Source: an uncultured Candidatus Nemicrothrix sp. (GTDB lineage Bacteria; Actinomycetota; Acidimicrobiia; Acidimicrobiales; Acidimicrobilacustridaceae). From it: a stretch of DNA of 64,000 bases. The stretch covers positions 1-64,000 of the forward strand of contig CAIPQK010000024.1 of the NCBI GenBank assembly GCA_903867185.1, read 5' to 3'. Shown here one piece after another: positions 25,010 to 33,202 of this stretch. Position numbers and translations under genes: made by a program. The notes under the pieces are model-generated. The model saw only the letters and a program-made list of their open reading frames with translations. It did not search any database and was not told where the DNA came from. Numbering within the stretch: position 1 is the first letter of the stretch; every line of letters starts with the position of its first letter.

Positions 25010-25906
25010 ATGGAAACCACGCCCGGAACTCCCCACCTTCTAACTGACGTTCGGTTCTCTGTGAGCCGCAAGGGTTATGACCCCGATGAGGTCGACAACT
25101 TCCTTGAGCGTGTCAGCGCTGCGGTCGCTCAACTGCAAGACAAACTTCGTCAGGCAACGTCAACGGCCGAAGCTGCAGAAGCTCGCGCCGCCGATGCCGT
25201 GCGTAACGAGAGCCGACTGCAAGCACGAATCTCTGAACTTGAAACTGGCGTGGCTGCATCACCGGCTCCTGCTGTGGTGGCACCCATCCGTGCGGTCGAT
25301 CCGTCCATCGATGCTGAACAGGCATCGTCTGTTCTCGTCATGGCTCAGCGCACTGCTGATGCAACAATCAACGAGGCGCGTACCAACGCTGCGCAGATGC
25401 TTACTGAGTCAGAGGTCGAAGCCAGTCGCATTCTTTCTGCGGCAAAGGCGCAGGCCGATGAGGCATTGCGTGATCTCGACAATGCCCGTCGCGAACTCGC
25501 AGCCGACAATGACGCACTTGAAGCGTTCCTCTCCGAACAGCGCGCGGTTATCGCCAACGGACTGTCACGCATTCAGGCAGTTATCGATGATCCGGCAGCT
25601 CTGCGTGTCGGAACGCCTCCAGTGGAATTCGCGAGTCCTGTGGTGGCCCAAGAGCCGACTCCTGCTCCTGTGGCTCCGGTTCGAGTCTCAGAACCTGAGG
25701 TGTTCCAGCCGGTTCTGGCCGATGACTCAAGTTGGACTCCTGAATCATCTTCCGCCGGATTGTTTGCTGACAACGATGCCGACAGTGGCCCCGCCACTGC
25801 AGCAGTGCCGGCTCTCGACGACGAGTTCCTCGCCGAAGACGACGACGATGCCGATGCGGCCATGCGCCGCTTCTTCGACGCCGACTTCGACGACGATCGT
25901 CGCTGA
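25010..25906 (+). CDS. divIVA: DivIVA/Wag31-like polar growth protein
   Basis: The 298-residue protein carries the N-terminal DivIVA membrane-binding domain (DVRFSVSRKGYDPDEVDNFLERV, residues 13-35). Coiled coils follow at about residues 36-75 and 105-195 (MAQRTADATINEARTNAAQM, Ala/Glu-rich). A Pro-rich linker and a strongly acidic C-terminus end DADFDDDRR. In Actinobacteria DivIVA/Wag31 marks cell poles and directs wall growth. The ATG at 25010 is set by the domain start and the TACCAT hexamer. A strong terminator follows 15 bases after the stop. Confidence 0.9.
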   Translation: METTPGTPHLLTDVRFSVSRKGYDPDEVDNFLERVSAAVAQLQDKLRQATSTAEAAEARAADAVRNESRLQARISELETGVAASPAPAVVAPIRAVDPSIDAEQASSVLVMAQRTADATINEARTNAAQMLTESEVEASRILSAAKAQADEALRDLDNARRELAADNDALEAFLSEQRAVIANGLSRIQAVIDDPAALRVGTPPVEFASPVVAQEPTPAPVAPVRVSEPEVFQPVLADDSSWTPESSSAGLFADNDADSGPATAAVPALDDEFLAEDDDDADAAMRRFFDADFDDDRR

Positions 25907-25921
25907 ATCAAAGAAATCGAT

Positions 25922-25958
25922 CGGGACTTCTCAGCTACGGCTGAGGGGTCCCGTTTTT
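25922..25958 (+). terminator. Intrinsic terminator after divIVA
   Basis: CGGGAC (25922-25927) pairs with GTCCCG (25948-25953) and CTCAGC (25930-25935) with GCTGAG (25940-25945). The two bases between them can form G-U pairs, giving a 14-bp stem with a 4-base loop. TTTTT and a second T-run follow. It closes the dcw operon. In the other direction it may weakly serve the convergent ileS. Confidence 0.9.
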
Positions 25959-25992
25959 CTTTTTCTGACACGTTGTTCGAAAGCTGAGTGCG

Positions 25993-28900
25993 TCAGTCGA
26001 CGCGAATGATCGAGATCGGAATGCTGGTTCCGTCGATTTCAATCGCACGATCGCCTTCACCGAACTCGAGTGATCGAGCGAGAACCTCGGCCATGATCGT
26101 GTCGCGGTGAGTTTCGATGACGGAACGCAGGCTGTCATCGGCATCGATCGTGACTGCGATTCGATCAGCGATTTCCAAACCGGCGGTCTTTCGGGCGTCG
26201 TTAAGCGAACGCACGAGTTCTCGAGACGTTCCTTCGGCGCGAAGTTCATCGTTGAGTTCGAGGTCAAGAGCAACTGCCCAACCGTCATCCTCGACAAGTG
26301 CAAGGTCATCGTGTTTCTCGGCGCGAACTTCAACCTCTTCGGAACTGAGTCGCTCGCCAGCAATTTCAATCCAACCCTGCTCTGCGAGTTGCGCGTGAAG
26401 TGCTGACCCGTCGGCGTCCGCCAGGGCGGCTTTGATGTCATTGACGCGTTGTCCGAGCCGAGGTCCGAGGAGTCGGAAGTTGGGGATGACGCTCCAGCCC
26501 ATCAGGCCAGAAAGCGAATCGAGTCGTTCAAGTGTCTTCACATTGAGTTCGACTTTGATTTCGGCTTCGATCTCGGAGCTGAGGTCGGTTCCGCCGTGGA
26601 GGAGCAGTGCCCGGGACAACGGCTGGCGAACTTTCATCTTGGCGTCGGTGCGGGCCGAGCGGCCAAGGCTCACAAGTCGCCGGGCCGCGTCCATCTGCTC
26701 GGCCAAAAGAGGGTCGTGACGGCCGCTGGCCACCGGCCAGTCAGTGAGATGGACGGATTGGCCCCCTGTGAGCGTTGTGTAGATCTCATCGGACAGGAAT
26801 GGGCAGAAGGGCGCCAGCACCTGAGAAATGGTGGTGAGGCACTCGTAGAGCGTGGCGTGAGCGGCAGCGTCGCTGGATTTCCAGAAGCGAGGCCGACTTC
26901 GACGCACGTACCAATTCGACAGATCGTCGATGAATTTCGCGATTCGACCGGAACCGCTGAGGGCATCAAAGCCCTCAAGTGATGCGGTGACGGTGGCCAC
27001 GGTGTCATCGAGTTCCGAAAGGATCCAGCGATCGAGCACGTGTGTGGGCGGAGCTGCTTGCGGGTCGGGCTGCCATCCGTCGAGATCGGCATAGGTGGCA
27101 AAGAACGAAAACACATTCCACAGCGTGAGCAACGTTTGGCGTGTGGCCTCGCGAATGCCATCAGGAAACACACGACGTGGTGTCCACGGCTGGCCGGAGG
27201 AAAAGAAATACCAACGAAGAGCGTCGGCGCCGAGCGTGTCGAAAATATCGAATGGGGCGATGACGTTGCCGCGCGACTTCGACATCTTCTGCCCGTTCTC
27301 ATCGACGATGAGTGCGAGACAGACAACGTTCTTATACGGCGTTGAACCGAAGACCAGAGAGTTCACTGCGAGGAGCGAATAAAACCAACCGCGGGTTTGG
27401 TCGATGGCTTCGCAGATGAAGTCGGCGGGGAATGCGCCATTGAAAGAATCGGCATTTTCGAAAGGGTGATGGCGCTGAGCCGAAGGCATTGATCCGGAGT
27501 CGAACCACGCGTCGAGAACAGGAGCGACACGGCGCATCGTTCCTGCGCAGCCATCGGCCGTGCAGTCAAAGGTGATGTTGTCGACGTGCGGGCGATGGAG
27601 GTCGAGTTCAGTGAGGTCTCGTGCAGTGAGTTCACTGAGTTCGGCGACCGAGCCGATGCAGTGTTCATGGCCGTTGGCATCGCAACGCCAGATGGGAAGC
27701 GGAGTTCCCCAATAGCGATCGCGCGAAAGCGCCCAATCGATGTTTCCTTCGAGCCACTTGCCGAATCGTCCGTGTTTGATGAACTCGGGATGCCACGAGA
27801 TGCGCTCGTTTTCCGACATGAGCAGATCTCGATGTTCTGATGTGCGCACGAACCAAGACGTTTTGGCCCAGTAGATGAGCGGAGTGCTGCATCGCCAGCA
27901 GTGGGGGTAACTGTGCTCGTAGGCCTGTTCGCGAACGAGAAGTCCGCGGGCATCGAGATCATCGATGATGTATCGGTCGGCATCTTTCACGAATGTTCCG
28001 GTCAAGAACGGAACGGAGTCATCGAATGCAGCATCGGCGTTGACCGGATTGAGAACAGGAAGCTTCTCTGCTCGACCAACGACAGCGTCGTCTTCGCCAA
28101 ATGCGGGGGCGAGATGCACAATGCCGGAACCATCGTCGGTTGTAACAAAGTCGGCGGCCACGACACGCCAACCGTCGGCGCCGGTGGGTGCAGCGAGGGT
28201 GTCAAACGGGCGTTCATAGCGCCATCCAACAAGATCGACGCCTTTGAACTGCTCAATGATGATTGCGTCTTCGGGAGCGAGTGCCGCGGCCATGAGTAGG
28301 TCACGACTTCCGTCGGAAGACGCTGTTCTCACATAGTCGATGTCGGGGCCAACAGCAGCGGCGACGTTGGAGATGAGCGTCCAGGGAGTCGTGGTCCAGA
28401 CCAGGAGGTCGACATCACGATCGACAATTGGGAATCGAACGTAGACCGATGGATCAACGATGTCGCGGTACACATCGGGCTGGCCGAGTTCATGACTCGA
28501 CAATGCGGTGCCACATCGCCCGCAGTAGGGCGAGACCTTGTGGCCTTCGTAGAGAAGTTCTTTGTCCCACAGCTGACGGATGAGCCACCACACCGACTCG
28601 ACATAGGAGTTGTCGAGGGTCCAATACGCGTCGGCAGTGTCGATCCATACGCCGGAGCGCTCGGTGAGTGCCGTCCAATCGGTGACGTAACGCTGGACCG
28701 ATTCGCGGCAGCGTTGGTTGAACTCGGCGATGCCGAATTCTTCGATTTCTTGTTTGGTGGAGAGGCCGAGTTCCTTTTCCACCTCGAGCTCGACGGGGAG
28801 GCCGTGGCAGTCCCAGCCACCCTTTCGGGGAACATCTCGACCCCGCATGGTCTGGAAACGGGGGTAAATGTCTTTGAAGACTCGCGCCCATACGTGGTGA

Positions 28901-29070
28901 AGGCCGGGTCGGCCGTTGGCCGTTGGAGGGCCCTCATAGAAGATCCACGGCTCGCCACCGGCCCGCAAACGGCGGGTCGCAGCGATGGTGTCATCGGCCT
29001 TCCACTGGTCCAGACGACGCTGTTCGAGGGAGGGAAGATTGAGATCTGGGTCGACGGGACCGAATGGCAT
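25993..29070 (-). CDS. ileS: Isoleucyl-tRNA synthetase (IleRS2 type) with GLHH in place of HIGH
   Basis: The 1025-residue class I synthetase charges tRNA-Ile. The signature motif at residues 56-59 reads GLHH (context NGRPGLHHVWAR) where most enzymes have HxGH. KMSKS lies at about residue 594. The long editing domain and the segments GGWDCHGLPVELEVEKELGL and PYCGRCGTALSSHE match the eukaryote-like IleRS2 group. A GxHH swap in IleRS2 enzymes is known to be tied to very high mupirocin resistance. The ATG at 29070 (MPFGPVDPDLNLPSLEQRRL) is supported by TACGCT 8 bases upstream. A longer frame to 29163 is rejected. Confidence 0.95.
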   Translation of the reverse strand: MPFGPVDPDLNLPSLEQRRLDQWKADDTIAATRRLRAGGEPWIFYEGPPTANGRPGLHHVWARVFKDIYPRFQTMRGRDVPRKGGWDCHGLPVELEVEKELGLSTKQEIEEFGIAEFNQRCRESVQRYVTDWTALTERSGVWIDTADAYWTLDNSYVESVWWLIRQLWDKELLYEGHKVSPYCGRCGTALSSHELGQPDVYRDIVDPSVYVRFPIVDRDVDLLVWTTTPWTLISNVAAAVGPDIDYVRTASSDGSRDLLMAAALAPEDAIIIEQFKGVDLVGWRYERPFDTLAAPTGADGWRVVAADFVTTDDGSGIVHLAPAFGEDDAVVGRAEKLPVLNPVNADAAFDDSVPFLTGTFVKDADRYIIDDLDARGLLVREQAYEHSYPHCWRCSTPLIYWAKTSWFVRTSEHRDLLMSENERISWHPEFIKHGRFGKWLEGNIDWALSRDRYWGTPLPIWRCDANGHEHCIGSVAELSELTARDLTELDLHRPHVDNITFDCTADGCAGTMRRVAPVLDAWFDSGSMPSAQRHHPFENADSFNGAFPADFICEAIDQTRGWFYSLLAVNSLVFGSTPYKNVVCLALIVDENGQKMSKSRGNVIAPFDIFDTLGADALRWYFFSSGQPWTPRRVFPDGIREATRQTLLTLWNVFSFFATYADLDGWQPDPQAAPPTHVLDRWILSELDDTVATVTASLEGFDALSGSGRIAKFIDDLSNWYVRRSRPRFWKSSDAAAHATLYECLTTISQVLAPFCPFLSDEIYTTLTGGQSVHLTDWPVASGRHDPLLAEQMDAARRLVSLGRSARTDAKMKVRQPLSRALLLHGGTDLSSEIEAEIKVELNVKTLERLDSLSGLMGWSVIPNFRLLGPRLGQRVNDIKAALADADGSALHAQLAEQGWIEIAGERLSSEEVEVRAEKHDDLALVEDDGWAVALDLELNDELRAEGTSRELVRSLNDARKTAGLEIADRIAVTIDADDSLRSVIETHRDTIMAEVLARSLEFGEGDRAIEIDGTSIPISIIRVD

Positions 29071-29078
29071 GAGGGCCA

Positions 29079-29147
29079 AGCGTACGCCGTTGCTGAACGG
29101 CTTCCGTGCGTGCGGGTTGACGTGGGAGGGTGGCGCCCTTACCCTCC
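29079..29147. promoter_or_regulatory. Divergent ileS / dksA-like promoter region with dyad
   Basis: Minus-strand TACGCT (29079-29084) ends 8 bases before the ileS ATG. Plus-strand TACCCT (29140-29145) is a candidate -10 for the dksA-like gene, whose GTG has a ribosome binding site at 29166-29172. A 7-bp dyad, GGAGGGT (29125-29131) and ACCCTCC (29141-29147), overlaps that -10 and could be an operator. Confidence 0.4.
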
Positions 29148-29179
29148 GCCGATCCACCGCCACTCAAGGGAGATCATCC

Positions 29180-29956
29180 GTGGCAGTCAAAAAAGTAACG
29201 GCGAAGAAGTCCGCAGCGAAGAAAGCTCCGGCGAAGAAGACGGCGAAGGCGGCTCCGGCCAAGAAGGTCGTGAAGAAGGCGGCTCCGGCGAAGAAGGCTC
29301 CGGCGAAGAAGGCCCCGGCCAAGAAGGCTCCGGCCAAGAAGGTCGTAAAGAAGGCGGCCCCAGCTAAGAAGGCTCCGGCCAAGAAGGTCGTGAAGAAGGC
29401 GGCTCCGGCCAAGAAGGCTCCGGCCAAGAAGGCTCCGGCCAAGAAGGTCGTGAAGAAGGCGGCCCCGGCCAAGAAGGCCCCGGCCAAGACGACCGTCGTC
29501 AAAAAGGCTCCGGCACCTCCCGTGCAGCCCCCGCGTCCGAATCGTCTTCCACCGATTCCCAAGGAACCAAAGAAGATCAAGTATCCGTTTGACGCAAAGT
29601 TCCTCGATGCACAGCGAGCCCATTTGCTTGAAGAGCGCCGTCGTCTTGTGCACGATGCCGAAACCCTCACCGCTGAAGCGAATTCACTGGCGGAGTTGCG
29701 TGAGCCTGGCGATGTGCAGTTCGACGAAGAGTCGGGCGAGGGCGACACCCTTGCGGTGGAACGCGAACGCGATCTTGCGCTTTCCGCTCAGTTCCTTGAT
29801 CAGGTCGATGAAATTGATCGGGCCATGCTCAAGATCGGTCAAGGCACGTACGGGATCTGTGAGATCTCCGGACTCGCCATTCCGAAGGAGCGTCTCCGCG
29901 CCATTCCGTGGTGCCGTGAACGAGTTGAGTACAAGGTCGGCAATTTCCGACGCTGA
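29180..29956 (+). CDS. DksA/TraR-family protein with histone-H1-like lysine-rich N-terminal arm
   Basis: The 258-residue protein has two parts. Residues 1 to about 115 are a Lys/Ala/Pro arm built of [14 protein letters not shown]-like repeats, as in H1-like and HupB-type tails that bind DNA. From about residue 130 comes a DksA/TraR-like coiled coil ([20 protein letters not shown]) and a C-terminal [17 protein letters not shown] segment. The usual four-Cys zinc finger is reduced to two Cys (GICEISG and PWCRERVEY), so zinc may not bind. DksA relatives act in the RNA polymerase secondary channel. A role tying DNA to polymerase is inference. GTG start with AAGGGAG at 29166-29172. A longer upstream frame is rejected. 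Confidence 0.8.
   Translation: MAVKKVTAKKSAAKKAPAKKTAKAAPAKKVVKKAAPAKKAPAKKAPAKKAPAKKVVKKAAPAKKAPAKKVVKKAAPAKKAPAKKAPAKKVVKKAAPAKKAPAKTTVVKKAPAPPVQPPRPNRLPPIPKEPKKIKYPFDAKFLDAQRAHLLEERRRLVHDAETLTAEANSLAELREPGDVQFDEESGEGDTLAVERERDLALSAQFLDQVDEIDRAMLKIGQGTYGICEISGLAIPKERLRAIPWCRERVEYKVGNFRR
29205..29510 (+). repeat. Tandem coding repeats of the lysine-rich arm
   Basis: A 15-base unit, AAGAAGGCTCCGGCC with small variants, and longer blocks containing AAGGTCGTGAAGAAGGCGGC recur about 15 times in phase with the reading frame. Codon choices inside the units are nearly identical, so the arm probably grew by slippage or recombination and may vary in length between strains. Confidence 0.9.
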
Positions 29957-29984
29957 AGCGCCACGGATCGGGCAGACCAGCCCC

Positions 29985-29990
29985 TAGGTT
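29985..29990 (+). promoter_or_regulatory. Leaderless -10 element TAGGTT for lspA
   Basis: TAGGTT ends 7 bases before the GTG at 29998. The alternative TTG start at 29989 overlaps the hexamer and would lie upstream of the expected transcript start. Confidence 0.5.
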
Positions 29991-29997
29991 GGAACCC

Positions 29998-30570
29998 GTG
30001 ACAAGCACGAACTCTCCGACCAGCGCTGAACCAACCCATCGGGTCTTGTTCGGCGCGGTCGCTGTTGGTTGGGTGATCGCTGATCAATTGTCCAAGTCCT
30101 GGGCGGTGTCCACGCTCAGCAATCGAACGATCGATGTGGTGTGGACACTGCGCTTTCAGCTCGCCGTAAATCACGGTGCATCCTTTAGCCTCGGTGCCGG
30201 ATTTGGGACCTGGATCGGGCTCCTTGCCCTCGTGTTTGTGGGAGTTCTTGTCTGGAAAGGCGGCTCTGTCCGAAGCCGTCTGGGCGCAGTTGCCCTCGGC
30301 ATGATCGTCGGAGGCGCGGTTGGCAACGTCCTCGATCGAGCATTTCGCGGCGATGCAGGGTTCTTTCATGGTGGTGTCGTCGATTTCATCGACTTTCAGT
30401 GGTGGCCAGTTTTCAATGTCGCCGATATCGGCGTGGTGTGCGGAGCGGTACTACTTGTGATCTCCACGTTGCGAGATCCTCGACAAAATGATTCGACAAG
30501 GGTGAACGGTCGTTCCGACGCCGTGATGCAGTCCGACAATGCGTCTGCGACGCAGATCGAGAGCAACTGA
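29998..30570 (+). CDS. lspA: Lipoprotein signal peptidase LspA
   Basis: The 190-residue aspartic membrane peptidase removes signal peptides from prolipoproteins after lipid attachment. Four membrane helices are visible. The catalytic and signature regions are DQLSKSWAV, LAVNHGASFSLG, GGAVGNVLDRAFRG and VVDFIDFQWWPVFNVADIGV, with the two catalytic Asp residues in NVLDR and NVADI. About 35 polar residues follow the last helix. It overlaps nothing but ends 1 base before the rluD start region, so the pair is likely co-transcribed, as is common (lspA-rluD). Confidence 0.93.
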   Translation: MTSTNSPTSAEPTHRVLFGAVAVGWVIADQLSKSWAVSTLSNRTIDVVWTLRFQLAVNHGASFSLGAGFGTWIGLLALVFVGVLVWKGGSVRSRLGAVALGMIVGGAVGNVLDRAFRGDAGFFHGGVVDFIDFQWWPVFNVADIGVVCGAVLLVISTLRDPRQNDSTRVNGRSDAVMQSDNASATQIESN

Positions 30571-30571
30571 T

Positions 30572-31513
30572 ATGGCCTATACCGAGGTCATCCCCTCAGC
30601 ATTGGCTGGCGAACGCATCGATCGAGTTGTGGCGATGATCAGTGGAGCAAGCCGCACGAAAGTCACCGATTGGCTCGATCAGGGACTCGTGATGTGCAAC
30701 GACACGGTGGTGACCACGCGGTCGCGTCGAGTGGCAGAGGGCGATGTCGTCGTTATCGATGTGGAACCAGACTTCGGTCCCGAGCCTCTCATCGCCGAGC
30801 CCGATATCACCGTGCCAATTGTGTATGTCGACGATGACGTCATCGTGATCGATAAGCCTGTCGGCCTCGTTGTTCATCCGGGAGCAGGAAATGCAACAGG
30901 CACACTCGTGCAAGCAATGCTTGCCGTCTATCCGGAGATTGCCAAGATTGGTGAACCGGAACGTCCTGGGGTCGTGCATCGCCTCGACAAGGACACATCG
31001 GGACTCATGATCATGGCTCGCTCCGCCGAGGCGTATTCCGAATTGAGCGCGATGTTGGCCGAGCACGAGGTGGAACGCACCTATCTCACTTTGGTTTGGG
31101 GGATACCCGATGCGGGAAGCGGATTAATTGACGCACCCATTGGCCGCTCAACTCGTGAACCAACAAAAATGGTGGTGAGCGCTCAAGGTCGTGATGCCCG
31201 CACGCGCTACACCGTTCTCGAAACGTTTGAAGATCCGGTTCCTTGCGCGTTAGTCGAGTGTCGACTTGAAACCGGTCGAACTCACCAGATCCGGGTGCAC
31301 ATGGCAGCTATTGAACATGCTGTCGTTGGCGATGACCGATATCGGGGCGTTCGTTCGTCGATCGAGACGCCGCGCATCTTCTTGCATTCAGCCGCGCTCG
31401 AATTTGATCATCCGGTTCGACCCGACGAACGACTGACATTCGTCTCTGAGCTACCACCGGATTTAGCGGCGGTACTTGAGCGACTCAGGAACCCGACGCC
31501 CACGGAGGCGTAA
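30572..31513 (+). CDS. rluD: 23S rRNA pseudouridine synthase, RluD family
   Basis: The 313-residue RluA/RluD-type enzyme has an N-terminal S4 domain (GERIDRVVAMISGASRTKVT) and then the catalytic domain with HRLDKDTSGLMIMARS, holding the catalytic Asp. ALVECRLETGRTHQIRVHMA is also diagnostic. It makes pseudouridines in large-subunit rRNA (helix 69 in E. coli). The last 29 bases overlap the 3' end of the convergent rrf2 gene. Confidence 0.92.
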   Translation: MAYTEVIPSALAGERIDRVVAMISGASRTKVTDWLDQGLVMCNDTVVTTRSRRVAEGDVVVIDVEPDFGPEPLIAEPDITVPIVYVDDDVIVIDKPVGLVVHPGAGNATGTLVQAMLAVYPEIAKIGEPERPGVVHRLDKDTSGLMIMARSAEAYSELSAMLAEHEVERTYLTLVWGIPDAGSGLIDAPIGRSTREPTKMVVSAQGRDARTRYTVLETFEDPVPCALVECRLETGRTHQIRVHMAAIEHAVVGDDRYRGVRSSIETPRIFLHSAALEFDHPVRPDERLTFVSELPPDLAAVLERLRNPTPTEA

Positions 31514-31970
31514 CCGTTGGGGTGGCTGCGACTTCGGTCGGCCACTTCCCTTGGCCTTTCGCGATGGACACGATGTCGGCCAAGGTTGCCGCTTCGAGAT
31601 AGCGACGCATGTGTTCGCCAACGTCGTCCCATACCGCAAGCAACACACACTGTCCCTCGTGATCGCAGGCGCCATCGGTGTGGGGCTGACCGAAGTCACC
31701 GGCCACGATGGGTCCGTCGACGGCGCTCACGATGTCGGAGAGCCGTATTGATTCGGGCTCTCGAGCGAGGACGTAGCCGCCGCCGACACCGCGCTTTGAC
31801 TGCACAAGGCCTGCTCCTTTGAGAGCGAGCAGGATCTGTTCGAGATACGGCTGCGGGAGACCAGTGCGCTCGGCGATGTCGCGCACCGAAGTTGGTCCGC
31901 CTTCGTCCGAGTGCAGCGCAAGCGACAACAGTGCTCTGCTTGCATAGTCGCCTCGGGTCGATACCTTCAC
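31485..31970 (-). CDS. Rrf2-family transcriptional regulator
   Basis: The 161-residue winged-helix protein starts VKVSTRGDYASRALLSLALH and contains the Rrf2 helix-turn-helix (SVRDIAERTGLPQPYLEQIL) and LVQSKRGVGGGYVLAREP. Its cluster-binding region, TDGACDHEGQCVLLAVW, has two Cys five residues apart. The third Cys of IscR/NsrR-type Fe-S sites is not at the expected place. It may bind a cluster with another ligand or sense something else. I choose GTG 31970 because the ATG at 31979 lies inside the TACGAT -10 hexamer. The gene overlaps rluD tail to tail by 29 bases. No Fe-S assembly genes are adjacent. Confidence 0.88.
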   Translation of the reverse strand: MKVSTRGDYASRALLSLALHSDEGGPTSVRDIAERTGLPQPYLEQILLALKGAGLVQSKRGVGGGYVLAREPESIRLSDIVSAVDGPIVAGDFGQPHTDGACDHEGQCVLLAVWDDVGEHMRRYLEAATLADIVSIAKGQGKWPTEVAATPTVTPPWASGS

Positions 31971-31977
31971 GCCCGGC

Positions 31978-31983
31978 ATCGTA
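31978..31983 (-). promoter_or_regulatory. Leaderless -10 element TACGAT for rrf2
   Basis: On the minus strand TACGAT ends 7 bases before the GTG at 31970. The in-frame ATG at 31979 shares two bases with the hexamer, so the hexamer decides the start in favour of GTG. Confidence 0.5.
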
Positions 31984-32047
31984 GGGGGAAGCGGCGGACT
32001 CGGGGGCAAGGCGGTCCTGGCACTACCGTGACCGGCGGAGGAGCACC

Positions 32048-33178
32048 GTGGATTCCCAATCGACAAAGACTGCTGCTTCGGCCGATGGGCGTGTTTTGCC
32101 TGACTATGACGGGGCCTGCATTTCCAACATCGTTCCGGCGTTGCTCGATGGGTCGATTCCATGGCCTGCGTGGTTTCCTGAGGGTGCCGCCGATGCGAAT
32201 CAGGTCGTAGTCCTCGTTCTTGACGGCATCGGTTGGAATCAACTGTGTGAGCGTCATCACCTAGTTCCAACGATGTCTGCGATGGCGGGCGGACCGATCA
32301 CGAGTGTTGCGCCTTCGACAACAGCAACAGCACTCACATCGATTAGCACCGGAGCGCCTCCTGGACTTCATGGGATTATGGGTTACCGAATGGCGATGGG
32401 TCGCGACATCCTCAATGTCTTGCGATGGTCAGCAAACGGTCGCGATGCGCGGAAATCTCTTGAACCTGAGTTCGTCCAGACACTTGACGTGTTCGAGGCA
32501 CAACGACCGCCAGTGATCACGCGTGCAGAGTTCCGCGAATCTGGATTCACTCGAGCCCATCTCGACAAGACTCGACTTGTGGGTTGGCGGGTGTCGTCAA
32601 CGATCGTGACGGAAATCGCGGCAGCGCTGAATCGCAACGAACCATTCGTCTATGCCTATTACGACGGGATCGACAAGATCGCCCATGAGTTTGGCCTCGG
32701 AGCGCATTACGACTCCGAGTTAGCGTTTGTCGATCGACTCGTCGCCGACATCTTGAGCACCCTGCCAACGGGTGCAGCGTTGGTTGTCACCTCTGACCAC
32801 GGTCAGGTTGATGTTGGCGATGCTGTTGTGTCGCCCGACCCCGCCGTTATGGCCCATGTCGATCTGCAATCAGGCGAGGGCCGATTTCGTTGGTTGCACG
32901 CTCGTCCGGGTCATGCCCGTGTGTTGTTTGATGACGCGAGTGCGCTGCATTCTGATCGTTCATGGGTTGTGAGTCGTGACCAGGTCATCGATGAAGGCTG
33001 GTTTGGTTCGAAGGTCACTGACGAGGCCCGATCGCGTTTAGGTGATGTTGCACTGGTGACTCGAGAAGCAATCGCTTTCCACGATCCTGCTGATAGTGGC
33101 GCTTTTCCGTTGCGAGCTCGACATGGGTCGGTAACTGCCGACGAAATGTATGTTCCGCTACTAGTTGGAAACTCTTGA
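32048..33178 (+). CDS. Alkaline phosphatase superfamily phosphodiesterase / nucleotide pyrophosphatase
   Basis: The 376-residue protein belongs to the type I phosphodiesterase/nucleotide pyrophosphatase group. Metal-binding VVLVLDGIGWNQL, the nucleophile Thr region TSVAPSTTATALTSISTG with PGLHGIMGYRM, DGIDKIAHEFG and VVTSDHGQVDVGD are in the usual order. It cleaves phosphodiester or pyrophosphate bonds, substrate unknown. No signal peptide is seen, so it is probably cytosolic. The GTG at 32048 has the ribosome binding site GGAGGAG (32037-32043). It is followed 25 bases later by bpa. Confidence 0.85.
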   Translation: MDSQSTKTAASADGRVLPDYDGACISNIVPALLDGSIPWPAWFPEGAADANQVVVLVLDGIGWNQLCERHHLVPTMSAMAGGPITSVAPSTTATALTSISTGAPPGLHGIMGYRMAMGRDILNVLRWSANGRDARKSLEPEFVQTLDVFEAQRPPVITRAEFRESGFTRAHLDKTRLVGWRVSSTIVTEIAAALNRNEPFVYAYYDGIDKIAHEFGLGAHYDSELAFVDRLVADILSTLPTGAALVVTSDHGQVDVGDAVVSPDPAVMAHVDLQSGEGRFRWLHARPGHARVLFDDASALHSDRSWVVSRDQVIDEGWFGSKVTDEARSRLGDVALVTREAIAFHDPADSGAFPLRARHGSVTADEMYVPLLVGNS

Positions 33179-33189
33179 GCATTCTCCGG

Positions 33190-33196
33190 TAAGACT
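33190..33196 (+). promoter_or_regulatory. Leaderless -10 element TAAGACT for bpa
   Basis: TAAGAC (33190-33195) or AAGACT (33191-33196) ends 7 or 6 bases before the ATG at 33203. The same AAGACT word stands 6 bases before the small gene at 56978. Confidence 0.35.
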
Positions 33197-33202
33197 GTTG
33201 CC

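Noticed and set aside
29120-29150. AGGGTGGCGCC upstream of the dksA-like gene, resembling the T-box core AGGGTGG
   Set aside because: It is on the strand opposite to ileS, no specifier or stem I structure precedes it, and the ileS start looks leaderless, so a T-box riboswitch is not supported.
29205-29510. Regular repeats considered as a CRISPR array
   Set aside because: The repeats are in frame, of 15-base period without unique spacers, and encode the lysine-rich arm.
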